NCBI GenBank assembly: GCA_007115705.1
Contig: QXEO01000821.1
Coordinates: 794,884 to 858,883, forward strand
Length of the DNA stretch: 64,000 bases
Direction: 5' to 3'
Source: Dactylis glomerata
Taxonomy: Eukaryota; Streptophyta; Magnoliopsida; Poales; Poaceae
Shown in pieces: positions 45,151 through 57,215 of this stretch (positions are counted from its first letter, which is position 1; each line of letters starts with the position of its first letter). The notes beneath the pieces were generated by a model. That model did no database searches. It was not told where the DNA came from and saw only the letters and a program-made list of their open reading frames with translations. The translations under genes were made by a program, and so were the position numbers.

Positions 45151-45157
45151 TATAAAA
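45151..45157 (+). promoter_or_regulatory. TATA box of CACTA-2 gene 2
   Basis: TATAAAA follows the motif array by a few bases. A GC-rich untranslated exon (about 45190-45440) and a leader intron (about 45441-46178) separate it from the ATG at 46184. Confidence 0.65.
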
Positions 45158-45440
45158 GGGGCACCCTTCTTCCCGGTCGGTTCCATCGGCCGGGACTTAG
45201 GATTTTTCGCATGAGGAGAGCTCACAGGACGCCGTCAGGCTGCCGAAAATCGCCGCCGGACTCGCCGCCGCCGCGCTGCCGTCCAGCCGCGCCATCGCGC
45301 CCGCCATCCAGCCGCGCCGCCGTCCAGCGCGTCCGCGTCCGCCGCGCCGCTGTCCAGCCGCGCCACCGCGCCGCCATGCCCGCCGCACCGCCGTGCCCAC
45401 CGCTCCCATGCCGCCCAGCGCCCCCGGCCCGGCCATCTGC

Positions 45441-46178
45441 AAGGTTTTTTTTTTAAAAAATTAATTTGTTAATTAGTTAGTGTTAGGGTTAGTATAGAAT
45501 TAGGGTTAGAATTTAGTTAGTGTTAGGGTTAGTATAGAATTAGGGTTAGAATTTAGTTAGTTAGGGTTAGAGTTCGAATTTATTTAGTTAGAATTTATTT
45601 AGTTAGAATTTATTTAGTTAGAATTTATTTAGTTAGAATTTATTTAGAATTTATTGCAAAAAGTGTTAGGGTAGTTTTAGTATTATTAAAAAAGAATAAT
45701 AATCTAGCATCATAAATTGTTAGTATTTTTTTGTAGTTAGTTTATTATATTACTAGTTTATTTGTTAGCTAGCTAGTTAGATTTTTGTTAAGTTAGATTT
45801 TTTGTTAAGTTAGATTTTTTGTTAGATATTAATTTTTTTAGTTAGTTTTTTTGTAAGTATTATTTTGTTAGGGTAGTTTTAGTATTATTAAAAAAGAATA
45901 ATAATCTAGCATCATAAATTGTTAGTATTTTTTTGTAGTTAGTTTATTATATTATTAGTTTATTTGTTAGCTAGCTAGTTAGATTTTTGTTAAGTTAGAT
46001 TTTTTGTTAAGTTAGATTTTTTGTTAGATATTAAGTTTTTTTAGTTAGTTTTTTTGTAAGTATTATTTTGTTAGGGTAGTTTTAGTATTATTAAAAAGAA
46101 TAATAATCTAGCATCATATATTGTTAGTATTTTTAAGTTTGTTAGTTTATTAGTTAATCAAATGTTGGTATTTTGCAG
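45441..46178 (+). repeat. AT-rich leader intron of CACTA-2 gene 2 with internal duplications
   Basis: It begins GCAAGGTTTTTTTTT and ends TTTTGCAG. It contains short TTAGGGTTAG-type runs (45480-45560), a repeated TTTAGTTAGAATT (45585-45650), and two full copies plus part of a third of a unit of about 202 bases starting TTAGGGTAGTTTTAG (45667, 45868, 46070). No coding capacity. Confidence 0.75.
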
Positions 46179-48188
46179 AAACTATGGATCCATATAGCAG
46201 GAACCTAGAAGACAAAGAACTTCTCGAAGAAATAATCAAAGACGCCCCCGACGTTGAACCAGCTGAATCTCCGTCGTCGTATCTGAATCCCTCCGGAGAT
46301 GGAATGGAGGCCGATGGAGCAGGCGACGATGAAGCCGACGGGGCAGGCGATAGCTCCGATGACGGAGAAGGCGATAGCTCCGCTGATGGAGAAGCCGGTG
46401 GAGAACTAACGAAGTCCAGCGAGGTATACATATGAAGTTCGGCAATCAGTTGTAATATGTGAAAAATATTGGAGATAGCTCTATATTGTATACATATATA
46501 TTAATTTGACGAATGTTTCTCCCTCTTAGGCCTCCACATCGAGCAAAGCTATGAAATGAGGCCCGACTAAAAAGTTGGATGCACGGACGCATTACACCTT
46601 TGAGGTGATATTGCCTACGGGCGAACCCAAGCTTCCTAAGAATGTTGCTAACACATTCAAGAAGCAATGCAGAGTTCTCGTTAGGGATCACGTCCCCATC
46701 AGTGTTCGGGAGTGGAACAAGCGCAAAGGGGCAGCCGATAGTGACTATGTCGCCGAAAGGTACAAAGATAATCTGTGGAATGATCTCATATCACATTTCA
46801 ACCTGCTAGAATGTGAGAATGAAGACACCGCAAAAAAACTGAGGGCCAAAGTCAAGCAGTGGACTCTAAAGAAGATGGCCGAACTGTTCCATAGCTAGAA
46901 GAAGAAACTATGGAAAAACTATCTAAAGACAAAGAAAGTGCCAGTATTCGAGGGGTATCTAGCCAAGCAGGCGAATCACTGGAAGGCATTTCAGGAGTAC
47001 AAGCAGTCAGAAGATGCCAAGGCATTATCAGAAAAGAACAAGAAAAATGCCGACAAGAAGAAATATCACCACACGCTGGGGCCAGGGGCTATGAGACTGC
47101 CATCCCAAAGTGGGATAAGAAAGAGCAAGATATGCTAGCAAAAGGGATCATACCTGAACCCATCCGTGATGAGTGGGAATTGAGAGCAAGAAATTGGTTC
47201 CTTGCGCATGGTGGTTCGTACGACGAACTAACAGGGGAGCTTATCTGTAGTGACGGTCTTAGGATACCCAGGGAAAATTGGAAAAAAATAGTGAAAGAAA
47301 TTAAAGAGGGAAAAAGACAGTTCACTCCAGATAGAGAGAAAGATTTGCTCACACTGGTCCTCGGCAATGACGAACATGGAGGACGAACGCGAGGCTTCAG
47401 TCCTTCTTACCCATGGTGGCTTGGGTTTGCCAGAGACCAAGACACTTACAGAAGCCGAGCAAGAGCAAAGAAGCGACAACAGGATGAGGAAAATGATAAG
47501 TTCAACCAGTTGCTTGCCAGGCTTAACGAGCAACAGAAGCAGATTGACGAGCTTAGAGGAGTAGTGCGCCAGGAAGATCCTGCACTCGATATTACCACCG
47601 CCCCATCTATGCAGAAAAGCAGTGTGGCTGAATCTGAGGCCCCGACCGACGATGCACAAAGAATGATAGAGGGCGGTCCCAGCTACCCCATGGATGGAAT
47701 CAAGGAGTCAACATCATGTGAACTCCATCAGAGAATCAAGAACATATCCATGAAGGTGGCCATCGGACAAGCTTTACCTTCTGGCCCTGATGTACGCTGG
47801 CATGGCCGTGAGATTCTAGCTGGCTATGCTAAAGTCGGGGTGGATGGAATCGTGTCGGGGTTTCATGATATGGAGCTCGACATAGCTGGACCCGAAGATG
47901 AGAGAACACTCAGAGAAGTACTGGGTGGAGTCATCCTATGGGACAAGAACTACATCAAGCTTCCAGGCTTGGCCCCAAGGACAACACCGCCTCCGAGTCA
48001 TCGCAGGTCACCTACACCTCCATCACCTCCAAGCCCTCCACATGACAACGGCCACCACAACACGAGTCCATCTCGATCACCGCCGCCGGACTTGGGTCGG
48101 CCGTCTCCGCCGCCGCCCGCTAAGGATACTAAGCGGAAGCGTGCCAGCAAGAACGCTCCGTCGATAAGTTCTAAGCGACGGAGCTCCC

Positions 48189-49695
48189 TGATGACCCACA
48201 AGTATAGGGGGTGTATCGTAGTACTTTCGATAAATAAGAGTGTCGAACCCAACGAGGAGCAGAAGGTGTTGATGAGTGGTTTTGATCAAGGATTCATTGT
48301 AAATACTAGCAAACAGGTTTTTAGGGGTATTTGGTAATACGAGTAAATAAAGTGCGAGTAAATAACGAACAGTAGTAACAATTGCAGCAAGTGGCCCAAT
48401 CCTTTCTTCAGCAAAGGACAAGCCGGTTGTGTAACTTATAATAACCAAATGTTCTCGAGGACACACGGGAGTTTCTGTCAAGAGCTTTCGCTTCATAAAG
48501 CCAATAGTGTTTATTGGTTTGATAGGTGTTATGGGCGTGAACCTATGCTAGCGCACTACCCTTACTAGGATAAATACACACTTGTGATTATACCCCTTGC
48601 AAGCATCCGCAAATACAAGAAAGTAATTAAGATAAATCTAACCACAGCATTAAACTCTAAGATTCTACGCTCCCTGGTGCAATGGTTTTCCAACGGAGGT
48701 TTAGGTTTCTGTCACTCCAGCAACCCCACAATCGGTAGCCAAATACACAATGCATCTCACTAGGCCCATAAATGGTGAACTATCAGGTAGTCGACGTTCA
48801 CATGACACCACTAGTGAAATAGCACCACAATAATATCAAACCATTAAATATTTCTCAACAATAATTCACTACTAACATCTTGACTTCTCCCATGTCCTCA
48901 AGAACTAAACGAACTACTCACAAGACATCATATGGATCATGATCAGAGGTGAAATAATGGTAAATAACAATTTGAACATAAACCTTAATTCAACGGTTCC
49001 ACTCAATAGCATCAACTACAAGAGTAATCAACACCAGGAAAGTTTCCCCTATGAATATAGCAAGATCCAACTCAAGATGTTACAGCAGGATGGCGTGGTG
49101 ATGGTGAAGATGAAGGTGCTGGTGATGGAGATGATGATGATGATCCCGATGAAGTCCGGTGCGATGATGATGACGATGGCGATGGTCTCCCCTCTCCGGG
49201 AAGGAATTTCCCTGGCAGATTTCTGCCTGCCAGAGAACTTTTCTCTCTCTGGTGTTTTCCGCCCCGTAGAGGCGGCGGTGTCTAACTCTGAGCCTCCCTT
49301 GACTTAGGTTTTCTAGAACGATGAAGTACGCGAAGGGGTGAGACCAGAGGTGGGCCAGGGCGGCCTCACACAGGGCTGGTGCGGCCAGGGGCCAGGCCGC
49401 GCCACCCTGGCATGAGGGCCCCTCCTGGCTCCTCTCGACTCCTCATTCTGGCTTTCTGAGTGTTCTGGGAAAATATAATTTCCTGGTATTTTTCTAGAAT
49501 TTTCCTGATCTTCAAAATATGATCCCTTGATGGTCCTTTTTCCAGTAGAATCCTGACTCCGGCAGCAACTCCTCCAAAGATCATCAAACATGTGAAAACA
49601 AAGGAAATAACATAAGTATCAACTCTAAATATGAAATATATCAATGAATAACAGTAAATTATGATACAAAATAGTGATGCAAAATGGACGTATCA
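48189..49695 (-). repeat. 3' LTR of the Athila-lineage element
   Basis: It starts TGATGACCCACAAG on the plus strand and ends GGACGTATCA; 1507 bases. The polypurine tract adjoins at 49696-49708. Its frames (such as those at 48939-49307) are not real genes. Confidence 0.93.
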
Positions 49696-51515
49696 ACCCC
49701 CCCAAGCTTAGACCTCGCTTGTCCCCAAGCAAAAACTAAACTCGGTAAACATGACCACAGGTTTATGGAGTGAAGTGTCAATAATCAAAATATGGACAAG
49801 AAGCATCACATTCACCAAGGCACAAATTATAATAGACAGCAACTTCCCTTTATAAGATATAGACTTGCAATGGGTAAAAGGGAATCATATGTAAAGATGC
49901 ACAAGGTAAACTATAATTGGCAATGGCAAACCTTAGTTCTTGGTCAAAGAATGATGAACAAGCTATTCTTTCTTTTAAACGGAGCCTTTTAAAACAGAGC
50001 TAATATAGCAAAGACCATATGCTCAACAAAATAAACTTTTGCATTCATAGAAAGCTTTCGAAGATATATTCCTTCAGACAAAAGCATTATACAAAACAAG
50101 GAAGATAGTAAACATGATTAAACGAATCAACATATGGATGAGTGAAACATAACAACTCAAATGCTTGCTTTAGATAGAGGGAAATAGGTTGACTCAACAT
50201 AAAAGTAAAAGATAGGCCCTTCGCAGAGGGAAGCAGGGATTAAACATGTGCTAGAGCTTTTCATTTGCAAAACAGAGGTGAAAAGTTATTTTGAGAGGTG
50301 GTTGCTTTTGTCAACCACTAGCAACGGAGTTCTTGATATCTTCCATACTAAACAAGTGAGAGCGGTTCCGAGATGTTTGATTAATTGGCACATTGGTGCT
50401 CTTTTATAGCTTGGCACTCCTCCCCACCTTTTTCCTTTCTCAAACCACTAGCAACGGAGTTCTTGATATCTTCCATACTAAACAAGTGAGAGCGGTTCCG
50501 AGATGTTTGATTAATTGGCACATTGGTGCTCTTTTATAGCTTGGCACTCCTCCCCACCTTTTTCCTTTCTCAAACCATGGCTAACCGATTCCATCGGGTG
50601 CCAACCAACTTTCACAAACCATGGAGGAGTGCTTTTTTTCTTTTCTTTTTGAGATTATAATGGTCTGACCAGCTCCCTTGCAAAATTAATGACAAGCAGA
50701 TGAAGCTGCCTAGTCGAGGGGTACTCAATTTAGTATGGAAGATAAAAAAACCCATCCACTACGTCCTCATGAGCTAAAAACAGTGGCACAAAAATGAGAA
50801 GTGTTTGAAGGTTTTTGAAAGGTAGCACATGAAAATTTACTTGGAATGGCTTGAAATACCATGCATAGGAATTTATAGTGGACACTTTGGAGGTGACTTG
50901 GCTTTTGGGAATTGGATGCACGAGAAGTATTTCCTCTCAGTACAGGTTTTTGGCTAGCAAGGCTGGGTAGCAAGCATAAGAGTTGCATGTAACAAACAAG
51001 CATACATATAATAAGAACAATCATGCAAACTCCCTTGAAGGTACAACGATTTTGACTTCAGGAATAACAATGCTTATAAGCCAAACATAAGGAAAACTGA
51101 AGTGATGTAACTACAAGCACTTCTTTATTCTTTTCTACTCAAACCTCCAGGTAAAGTTGCTACTGACCAAGCTAGGTTTGCCAAAACCAACTAAATTTAC
51201 TCATGCTCCCAAAGTGATACCAATACCAATCAACAAGACTAGTCATACAAGAGAGATTGCAAACTAACATAAAGTGCGCGAAAAGTAAACGATAAAACTT
51301 CTCATTAATATTTTATTACCGCAACTCACACCAAAGGATACATAAATAACCAACTAAGGAGGATACTTCCAAACTGCAAACTATTCTATAAGATAACTTC
51401 TCTATTCATGATATGACTCTACTTGAAAAGTAAATGAGCAAAAGGTAATGATGTGATACCGCGGCACTCCCCCAAGCTTGGAACAAGCCAAGGGGATGCC
51501 TATACTGATGACGAA
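49696..51515 (-). other. Non-coding 3' region of the Athila element with polypurine tract
   Basis: The polypurine tract (minus strand AAGCTTGGGGGGGT) touches the 3' LTR. A second tract-like AAGCTTGGGGGAGT lies at 51466-51479. Nothing coding is supported, but a 130-bp duplication occurs at 50314-50573. Confidence 0.7.
50314..50573. repeat. Perfect 130-bp tandem duplication
   Basis: The unit starting GCAACGGAGTTCTTGATATC at 50321 recurs without visible change at 50451, up to CTTTCTCAAACCA. Such identity contrasts with the decay of the rest of the element. Confidence 0.93.
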
Positions 51516-52043
51516 TTACTCCTTGGGCAGTGAATAATCTTTAATAAGCTTCTTGATCAAATCTTTCAGATCATCAATCTTGTGCTCGAGGTTATGAATC
51601 ATCTCAGAATTGTGCTCAATGCGGTTCATGAACCTATCAGCAAGAGAATCCCAGCCCTTGGAATTATTTCCCCATCCTTCTTCACTCTTGGAGCTTTCTA
51701 TCCCTGCATTGTTAGAACGATCTATATCGCAGACAGAGGGTAATCGTGATTTGGGCACCTCTTGAAACTGATGTTCATGAATTAGAGTATGGAAAGGATT
51801 TTGGCCTAACGGAGATGTCCGTGGAGCTAAGGTGTGACGCGGCACACCCCCTCCGGTCCTTATGCGAGCACTCTTCTTGAACTTGTCATGATCTATCACC
51901 ACCCCTATGCTGGCAATCATGGTGTTTGGCCTTGAACTATGATCTTCCTCCTCGTCTTCACTTTCAAGCTCTTCTTTCAGCCGAAAGTCCTTGGTGTCAT
52001 CTTCCGGAGGTGTCTTCTCCTTGTCATCGTTTGAAGAGGCCAT
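51516..52043 (-). CDS. Small extra ORF in the env position of the Athila element
   Basis: ATG at 52043 and stop at 51516 give 175 residues; the frame is open upstream to 52271. The N-terminal third is acidic (KTPPEDDTKDF, ESEDEEEDHSS), then a mixed basic part, then a likely coiled coil at the C-terminus (IEHNSEMIHNLEHKIDDL). No membrane segment is present after the chosen ATG; the upstream extension would add a hydrophobic stretch but starts inside likely leader sequence. Athila elements often carry a third ORF here. It has no recognisable function and little similarity to envelope proteins. The polypurine-like AAGCTTGGGGGAG lies right before the ATG. It is the least damaged frame of this element. 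Confidence 0.55.
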   Translation of the reverse strand: MASSNDDKEKTPPEDDTKDFRLKEELESEDEEEDHSSRPNTMIASIGVVIDHDKFKKSARIRTGGGVPRHTLAPRTSPLGQNPFHTLIHEHQFQEVPKSRLPSVCDIDRSNNAGIESSKSEEGWGNNSKGWDSLADRFMNRIEHNSEMIHNLEHKIDDLKDLIKKLIKDYSLPKE

Positions 52044-52381
52044 GGCTCCCCCAAGCTTAAGATCAAATCCTAACAGAAACAGCTCGAAACAAAACACGAT
52101 GAGAAAACGATATACAGACCTCGGGGACTCCGAGGGGTTAAATAGGCGAAAATTATACATCGAAACGAAATCACGGGAGGAAACCGGGACAGAAACGAGT
52201 TTCGGGGTGTTCTCACACCTGGGTGGCGCGGCCAGGGGTGGGCCCGCGCCACCTATGTGTGAGACGCACACGGACTCCTTTTCCTACCTGTTTTCATCTC
52301 GTGATTTTTCATATTTATTAGAAACAGTAAAAATATTAAAGAAAAAACTTTTCGCGAAACTTCTCTGACTAGAACTGTTAC

Positions 52382-55300
52382 CTATTCAAAAACGAACTCT
52401 GCAGGTACCTGCAATTTGTCTTGGATGAATTCTTCTGGAGAAACTATTTCAATAACATCAACATCTTCATTATAAGAATCTCCAGAAATATAATGTTTAA
52501 GTCTTTGCCCATTCACCACTTGTGTAGAGTCATCTTTCAATGAAGCAATCTTAATAGCACCTAAGCGGTACACTTCTACAATAACATATGGTCCTTCCCA
52601 TTTAGAGAGCAATTTTCCTGCAAAAAATCTGAGACGAGACCTATACAATAGAACTTTCTCACCAACATGGAACTCTCTCTTAAGAATTCTCTTATCATGC
52701 CATTGCTTGACTTTCTCTTTAAAAAGCCTGGCATTCTCATACGCTTCATTTCTCCACTCATCTAGAGAACTCAAATCTAACAACCTCTTCTTACCGGCTA
52801 GTTTAAAATCTCTATTAAGCTCTCTCACTGCCCAAAAAGCTTTGTGTTCTAATTCTAAGGGCAAGTGACACGCTTTTCCATAAACCATCTTATAAGGAGA
52901 CATACCCATGGGGTTCTTATAAGCAGTTCTATAAGCCCATAAAGCATCGTTTAACTTACTAGCCCAGTTTTTCCTAGATCTATTGACAGTCTTCTACAAG
53001 ATAGACTTGATTTCTCTATTAGAAAGCTCTACCTGCCCACTAGTTTGGGGATGATAAGCAGAAGCAATTCCATGATTGACATCATATTTAGGAAGAGTTT
53101 TTCTAAAACCATCGTGAATGAAATGAGAACCTCCGTCAGTCATAAGATATCTAGGCACACCAAACCTAGGAAAAATAACATCCTTGAGAATTTTTAACGA
53201 AGTCTCACCATCGGCACTCTTTGTAGGTATGGCTTCTACCCATTTAGTAACATAATCAACAACAACAAGTATATGGGTATAGCCTTTTGAAGGAGGAAAA
53301 GGACCCATAAAGTCAAATCCCCAACAATCAAATGGTTCAATAACAAGAGTGTAACTCATAGGCATTTCATTATGTCAAGAAATATTACCAACTCTTTGAC
53401 ATTCATCACAAGATAAAACATACCTTCTGGCATCTTTAAAGAGGGTTGGCCAATAAAAACCTGATTGTAGAACCTTTTGCTGGTTCTATCTCCAGCATGA
53501 TGCCCTCCATAAGCACTGCTATGGCATTTTCTTAATATCTCTTGTTGCTCATATTCCGGTACGCATCTTCTCATAATACCATCAACTCCTTCTTTATATA
53601 AATGTGGGTCATCCCAAAAGTAATGCCTCAAATCATAAAAGAATTTTCTTCTTTGCTGAGCTATAAAGGTTGGAGGCAAATACTTGGAAACAATAAAGTT
53701 AGCATAATCAGCATACCAAGGAAGGTCTCGCGAAGTTACATTTATTGTAGCCAACTGTTCATTTGGAAAACTATCGTTAACAGGAATAGGATCAAAAGAA
53801 ATGTTTTCCAATCTAGACAAGTTGTCAGCCACAGGATTTTCAGCACCTTTCCTATCTACGATATGCAAATCAAATTCTTGTAAAAGCAACACCCATCTAA
53901 TAAGCCTAGGCTTAGCATCCTTCTTAGTCATAAGATATCTAATAGCAGCGTGATCAGTATGAATAGTAACTTTAGAATCAAAAATGTAAGATCTAAACTT
54001 ATCACATGCAAAAACAACAGCAAGAAACTCTTTCTCAGTAGTAGCATAATTCTTCTGAGCAGCATCAAGAGTCTTACTAGCATAATGAATAACATTCAAC
54101 TTATTATCTACTCACTGTCCAAGAACAGCACCAACAGCAAAATCACTAGCATCACACATAATTTCAAAAGGTAAATTCCAATCAGGTGGTTGAACAATAG
54201 GAGCAGTAGTTAAAGCCTTCTTAAGAGTTTCAAAAGCTTCCTTACAATCATCATCAAAGACAAATGGTACATCTTTTTGAAGAAGATTGGTAAGAGGCTT
54301 TGAAATCTTAGAGAAATCTTTAATAAACCTCCTATAGAAACTAGCATGACCAAGAACACTACGAATACCTTTAACATCTCTGGGACAGGGCATTTTCTCA
54401 ATTGCCCCCACTTTTGCTCTATCAACCTCAATTCCTCTTTCAGAAATTTTATGTCCAAGGACAATTCCTTCATTCACCATAAAGTGGCATTTCTCCCAAT
54501 TAAGAACAAGGTTTGTTTCTTTGCACCTCTGCGAAATTTATCAAGGTTGTGCAAACAATTATCAAAAGAAGTTCCATAGACGGAGAAATCGTCCATGAAG
54601 ACCTCCACAATTTCTTCACAAAAACCATAAAAAATAGCAGACATGCATCTTTGAAAAGTAGCAGGAGCATTGCATAAACCAAACGGCATACGTCTATAAG
54701 CATAAGTTCCATAAGGACAAGTAAAAGTGGTTTTCTCTTGATCATCCTTCTTAACAGAAATTTGAGAAAAACCAGAATAACCATCAAGGAAACAAAAATG
54801 AGTCTTCTTAGACAACCTTTCTAGCATCTGATCTATAAACGGTAAAGGGTAATGATCTTTCTTAGTAACTTTGTTTACCTTCCTATAATCAATGCACATC
54901 CTATAACCAACTACTACCCTTTGAGGAGTAAGCTCGTTATTCTCATTAGGCACAACAGTCATACCTCCTTTCTTAGGAACACAATGTACAGGACTAACCC
55001 ATCTACTATCAGCAATAGGATAAATAATACCAGCATCAAGGAGCTTTAATACCTCATTTCTTACCACATCCTTCATCTTGGGAATTAGGCGACATTGATG
55101 CTCCATGACTGGCTTTGCGTCTTTCTCCATATAAATGGCATGCTAACATAAAGTGGGAGAAATCCCTTTTAAATCATCAAGAGTATATCCCATAGCTCCT
55201 CGGTGTTTCCTCAATATCTCCAATAGTCTTTCTTCTTCCTTTCCTGAAAGTTTAGAGCTAATAATAACAGGATATATTTTCTTATCATCTATATAAGCAT

Positions 55301-56540
55301 ATTTAAGATTATCAGGCAAAGGCTTTAATTCGAACACAGGATCTTCTTTAGGTGGCAAAGTGGTACCAAGATCCTCCACAGGTAGATTATGCTTGATTAA
55401 TGGTGGTTGACGAAGAAGAATATCGTCAATCTCTTCTCTTTCCTTGATGAAAACATCACTTTCGTGATCTTTCATGAATTGCTACAAGGCATTATTAGGA
55501 GCAAGAGCAATAGAAGCAAGTTGTTCAACTCGAAAATTTTCATTAGGCGTATCATTTTCAAAAGAAGTCTTAGCAAACTTGGAAACATTAAACTCATAAG
55601 ACTCTCCATTAAACTTAGTAAAGATTTTCTCCTTCTTAGAATCTATCATGGCGCCACAGGTGTTCAAAAATGGTCTACCAAAAATAATAGGACAAGTTTT
55701 ACTAGCCTCCTTACCAAGTACTAGAAAATCAATTGGGTATTTAGTCTTACCGCAAAGAACTTCCACATCTCGAACAATACCAAGAGGCCAAACAGTCTCT
55801 CTATTAGCAAGCTGAACAACCACATCAATATCTTCAAATTCACAAGCGCCAATCTCGTGCATGATTTCTTTGTAAAGCTCTAAAGGAATAGCACTTGCAC
55901 TAGCACAAATATCACATAAACCATAATAGCAATGATCTCCAATCCTGACAGAAATAACAGGAACACTTGTTTTCCTATGCTTTTTAGGATGTGAGAGAAT
56001 GTTAGAAGCATCTTCACAAAAAAGAATATATTCATCCCCTACATCTTTAGTAACAAGATCCTTCAATATAGCTACAGGAGACTTAATAGTAATTTGCTCA
56101 TTAGGTTCTGTAGCTTTCTTAGTACTTTTATTAGACACACTTACCAAAGTAGAATACTTCTTTACCTTAGTAGGGAAAGGTGTCTTCTCAAAATAAGGCT
56201 CAGGCACAATGCTATCAACAGTACAAACTTCAGTAGCTGCAGCAGGTATATGACTAATAGAGTCTTTATAAGGCGCATGATATTTGTTCCACTCTTTCTT
56301 TGGAACATCAAGATAAGAGGCAAAGGCCTTAAGACAATTAGCAAGTATTTGTAAATCAAGACCATAAGTAGTGCTAACACTATGAAAGTCATCGGTCCCC
56401 ATAAAAGATTTAATGCATTCATAATCATAGTTTATACCTGACTTCCTACCTTTGTCGTTTTCCCAACCTTCAGCATTCTCTTGTATACGGTCAAGAAGTT
56501 TCCACTTAGCATCTTCTTTCATATGAGTAAATGATCCAAA
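52382..56540 (-). pseudogene. Athila-lineage protease, RT, RNase H and integrase (heavily interrupted)
   Basis: Domains in order on the minus strand: aspartic protease with LCDICASAS (Asp present, the following Gly replaced by Cys) near 55900; RT with VFMDDFSVYG near 54590; RNase H with HTDHAAIRYL near 53950; integrase with a zinc finger around 53400-53520, WGFDFMG (53305), MTDGGSHF (53135) and QVELSN (53025); C-terminal domain ending FVFE at 52385. In-frame stops are at 55482 (TAG), 55143 (TAG), 54112 (TGA), 53375 (TGA) and 52994 (TAG). Frameshifts lie near 54525 and 53475. Most stops match C-to-T changes. Inactive. Confidence 0.9.
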
Positions 56541-57107
56541 TCAAGAAGCATCCAAATAATCCTTATCAGGAAGAGTAAGTCGCGCATAAAAATTATCAAT
56601 AACAATATTATTGGGGAGCTCATGAATGGGGCATTTGAGCATTAGTAACTTCAATCTCCCCCACGCTTGGGCAATACTTTCTCCATCATGAGGCCAAAAA
56701 TTATATATCCGGTTACGGTCTTTATGAATTTCACTTGGAGGATAAAACTTGGAATAAAAGAGAGGTACAATATCCTCCCATGCCATAGATGGACCATCTT
56801 GGAGTAGTCGATACCACTCTTCAGCTCTGCCTTTCAATGATAAAGAGAATAATTTCTTCTTGACCTGGCTTGGTGAAATACCTGCACATCTGAACAACTC
56901 GCATAATTCATGTATAAATAATAAGTGATCACCCGGATGGACAGTTCCATCACCTGAATAGCAGTTATCTATAATACGCCCAACAATTTTCATAGGTATT
57001 TTAAAAGGATCAATTTCAGCAGGCGGTGGCGGTGGTGGTTCCTCCACATGTGCAGTAGCAGTAGTAGATGTGTTTCCAAATAGGAAACCAAATGGAGAGT
57101 TCTCCAT
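56541..57107 (-). pseudogene. Athila-lineage gag, cut by TGA
   Basis: ATG at 57107 (the frame is open to 57134). The protein starts MENSPFGFLFGN, has a Pro-rich patch, then a gag domain (PGDHLLFIHELCELFRCAG, KGRAEEWYRLL, WEDIVPLFYSKFYPPSE). TGA at 56541-56543 ends it, and the same frame continues into the rest of the polyprotein. The C-terminal part of gag (to about 56300) lies beyond the stop. Confidence 0.85.
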
Positions 57108-57186
57108 AGCAGAGTAAAATAAAAATAAAAACAATAATCATAGCGACGGTTACCTTTACCAATTCCACTCTTCAATAGCGCTACAC

Positions 57187-57204
57187 TCCCCGGCAACGGC
57201 GCCA
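57187..57204 (-). promoter_or_regulatory. Primer-binding site of the Athila-lineage element
   Basis: The minus strand reads TGGCGCCGTTGCCGGGGA, 11 bases inside the 5' LTR. This sequence is typical of Athila-type elements primed by tRNA-Asp. Confidence 0.88.
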
Positions 57205-57215
57205 GAAAATAGTCT

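Noticed and set aside
45118..45456. Arg/Pro-rich frame after the gene 2 TATA box
   Set aside because: Low-complexity GCC repeats with no family match. The position fits an untranslated first exon, and the gene's ATG is at 46184.
45480..45560. Interstitial telomere array
   Set aside because: TTAGGGTT words are few, interrupted and embedded in AT-rich intron repeats.
48939..49307. Frame starting MIRGEIMV in the Athila LTR (also at 57966)
   Set aside because: It lies in the LTR in the wrong orientation for the element and derives from ATG-rich GATGAT repeats.
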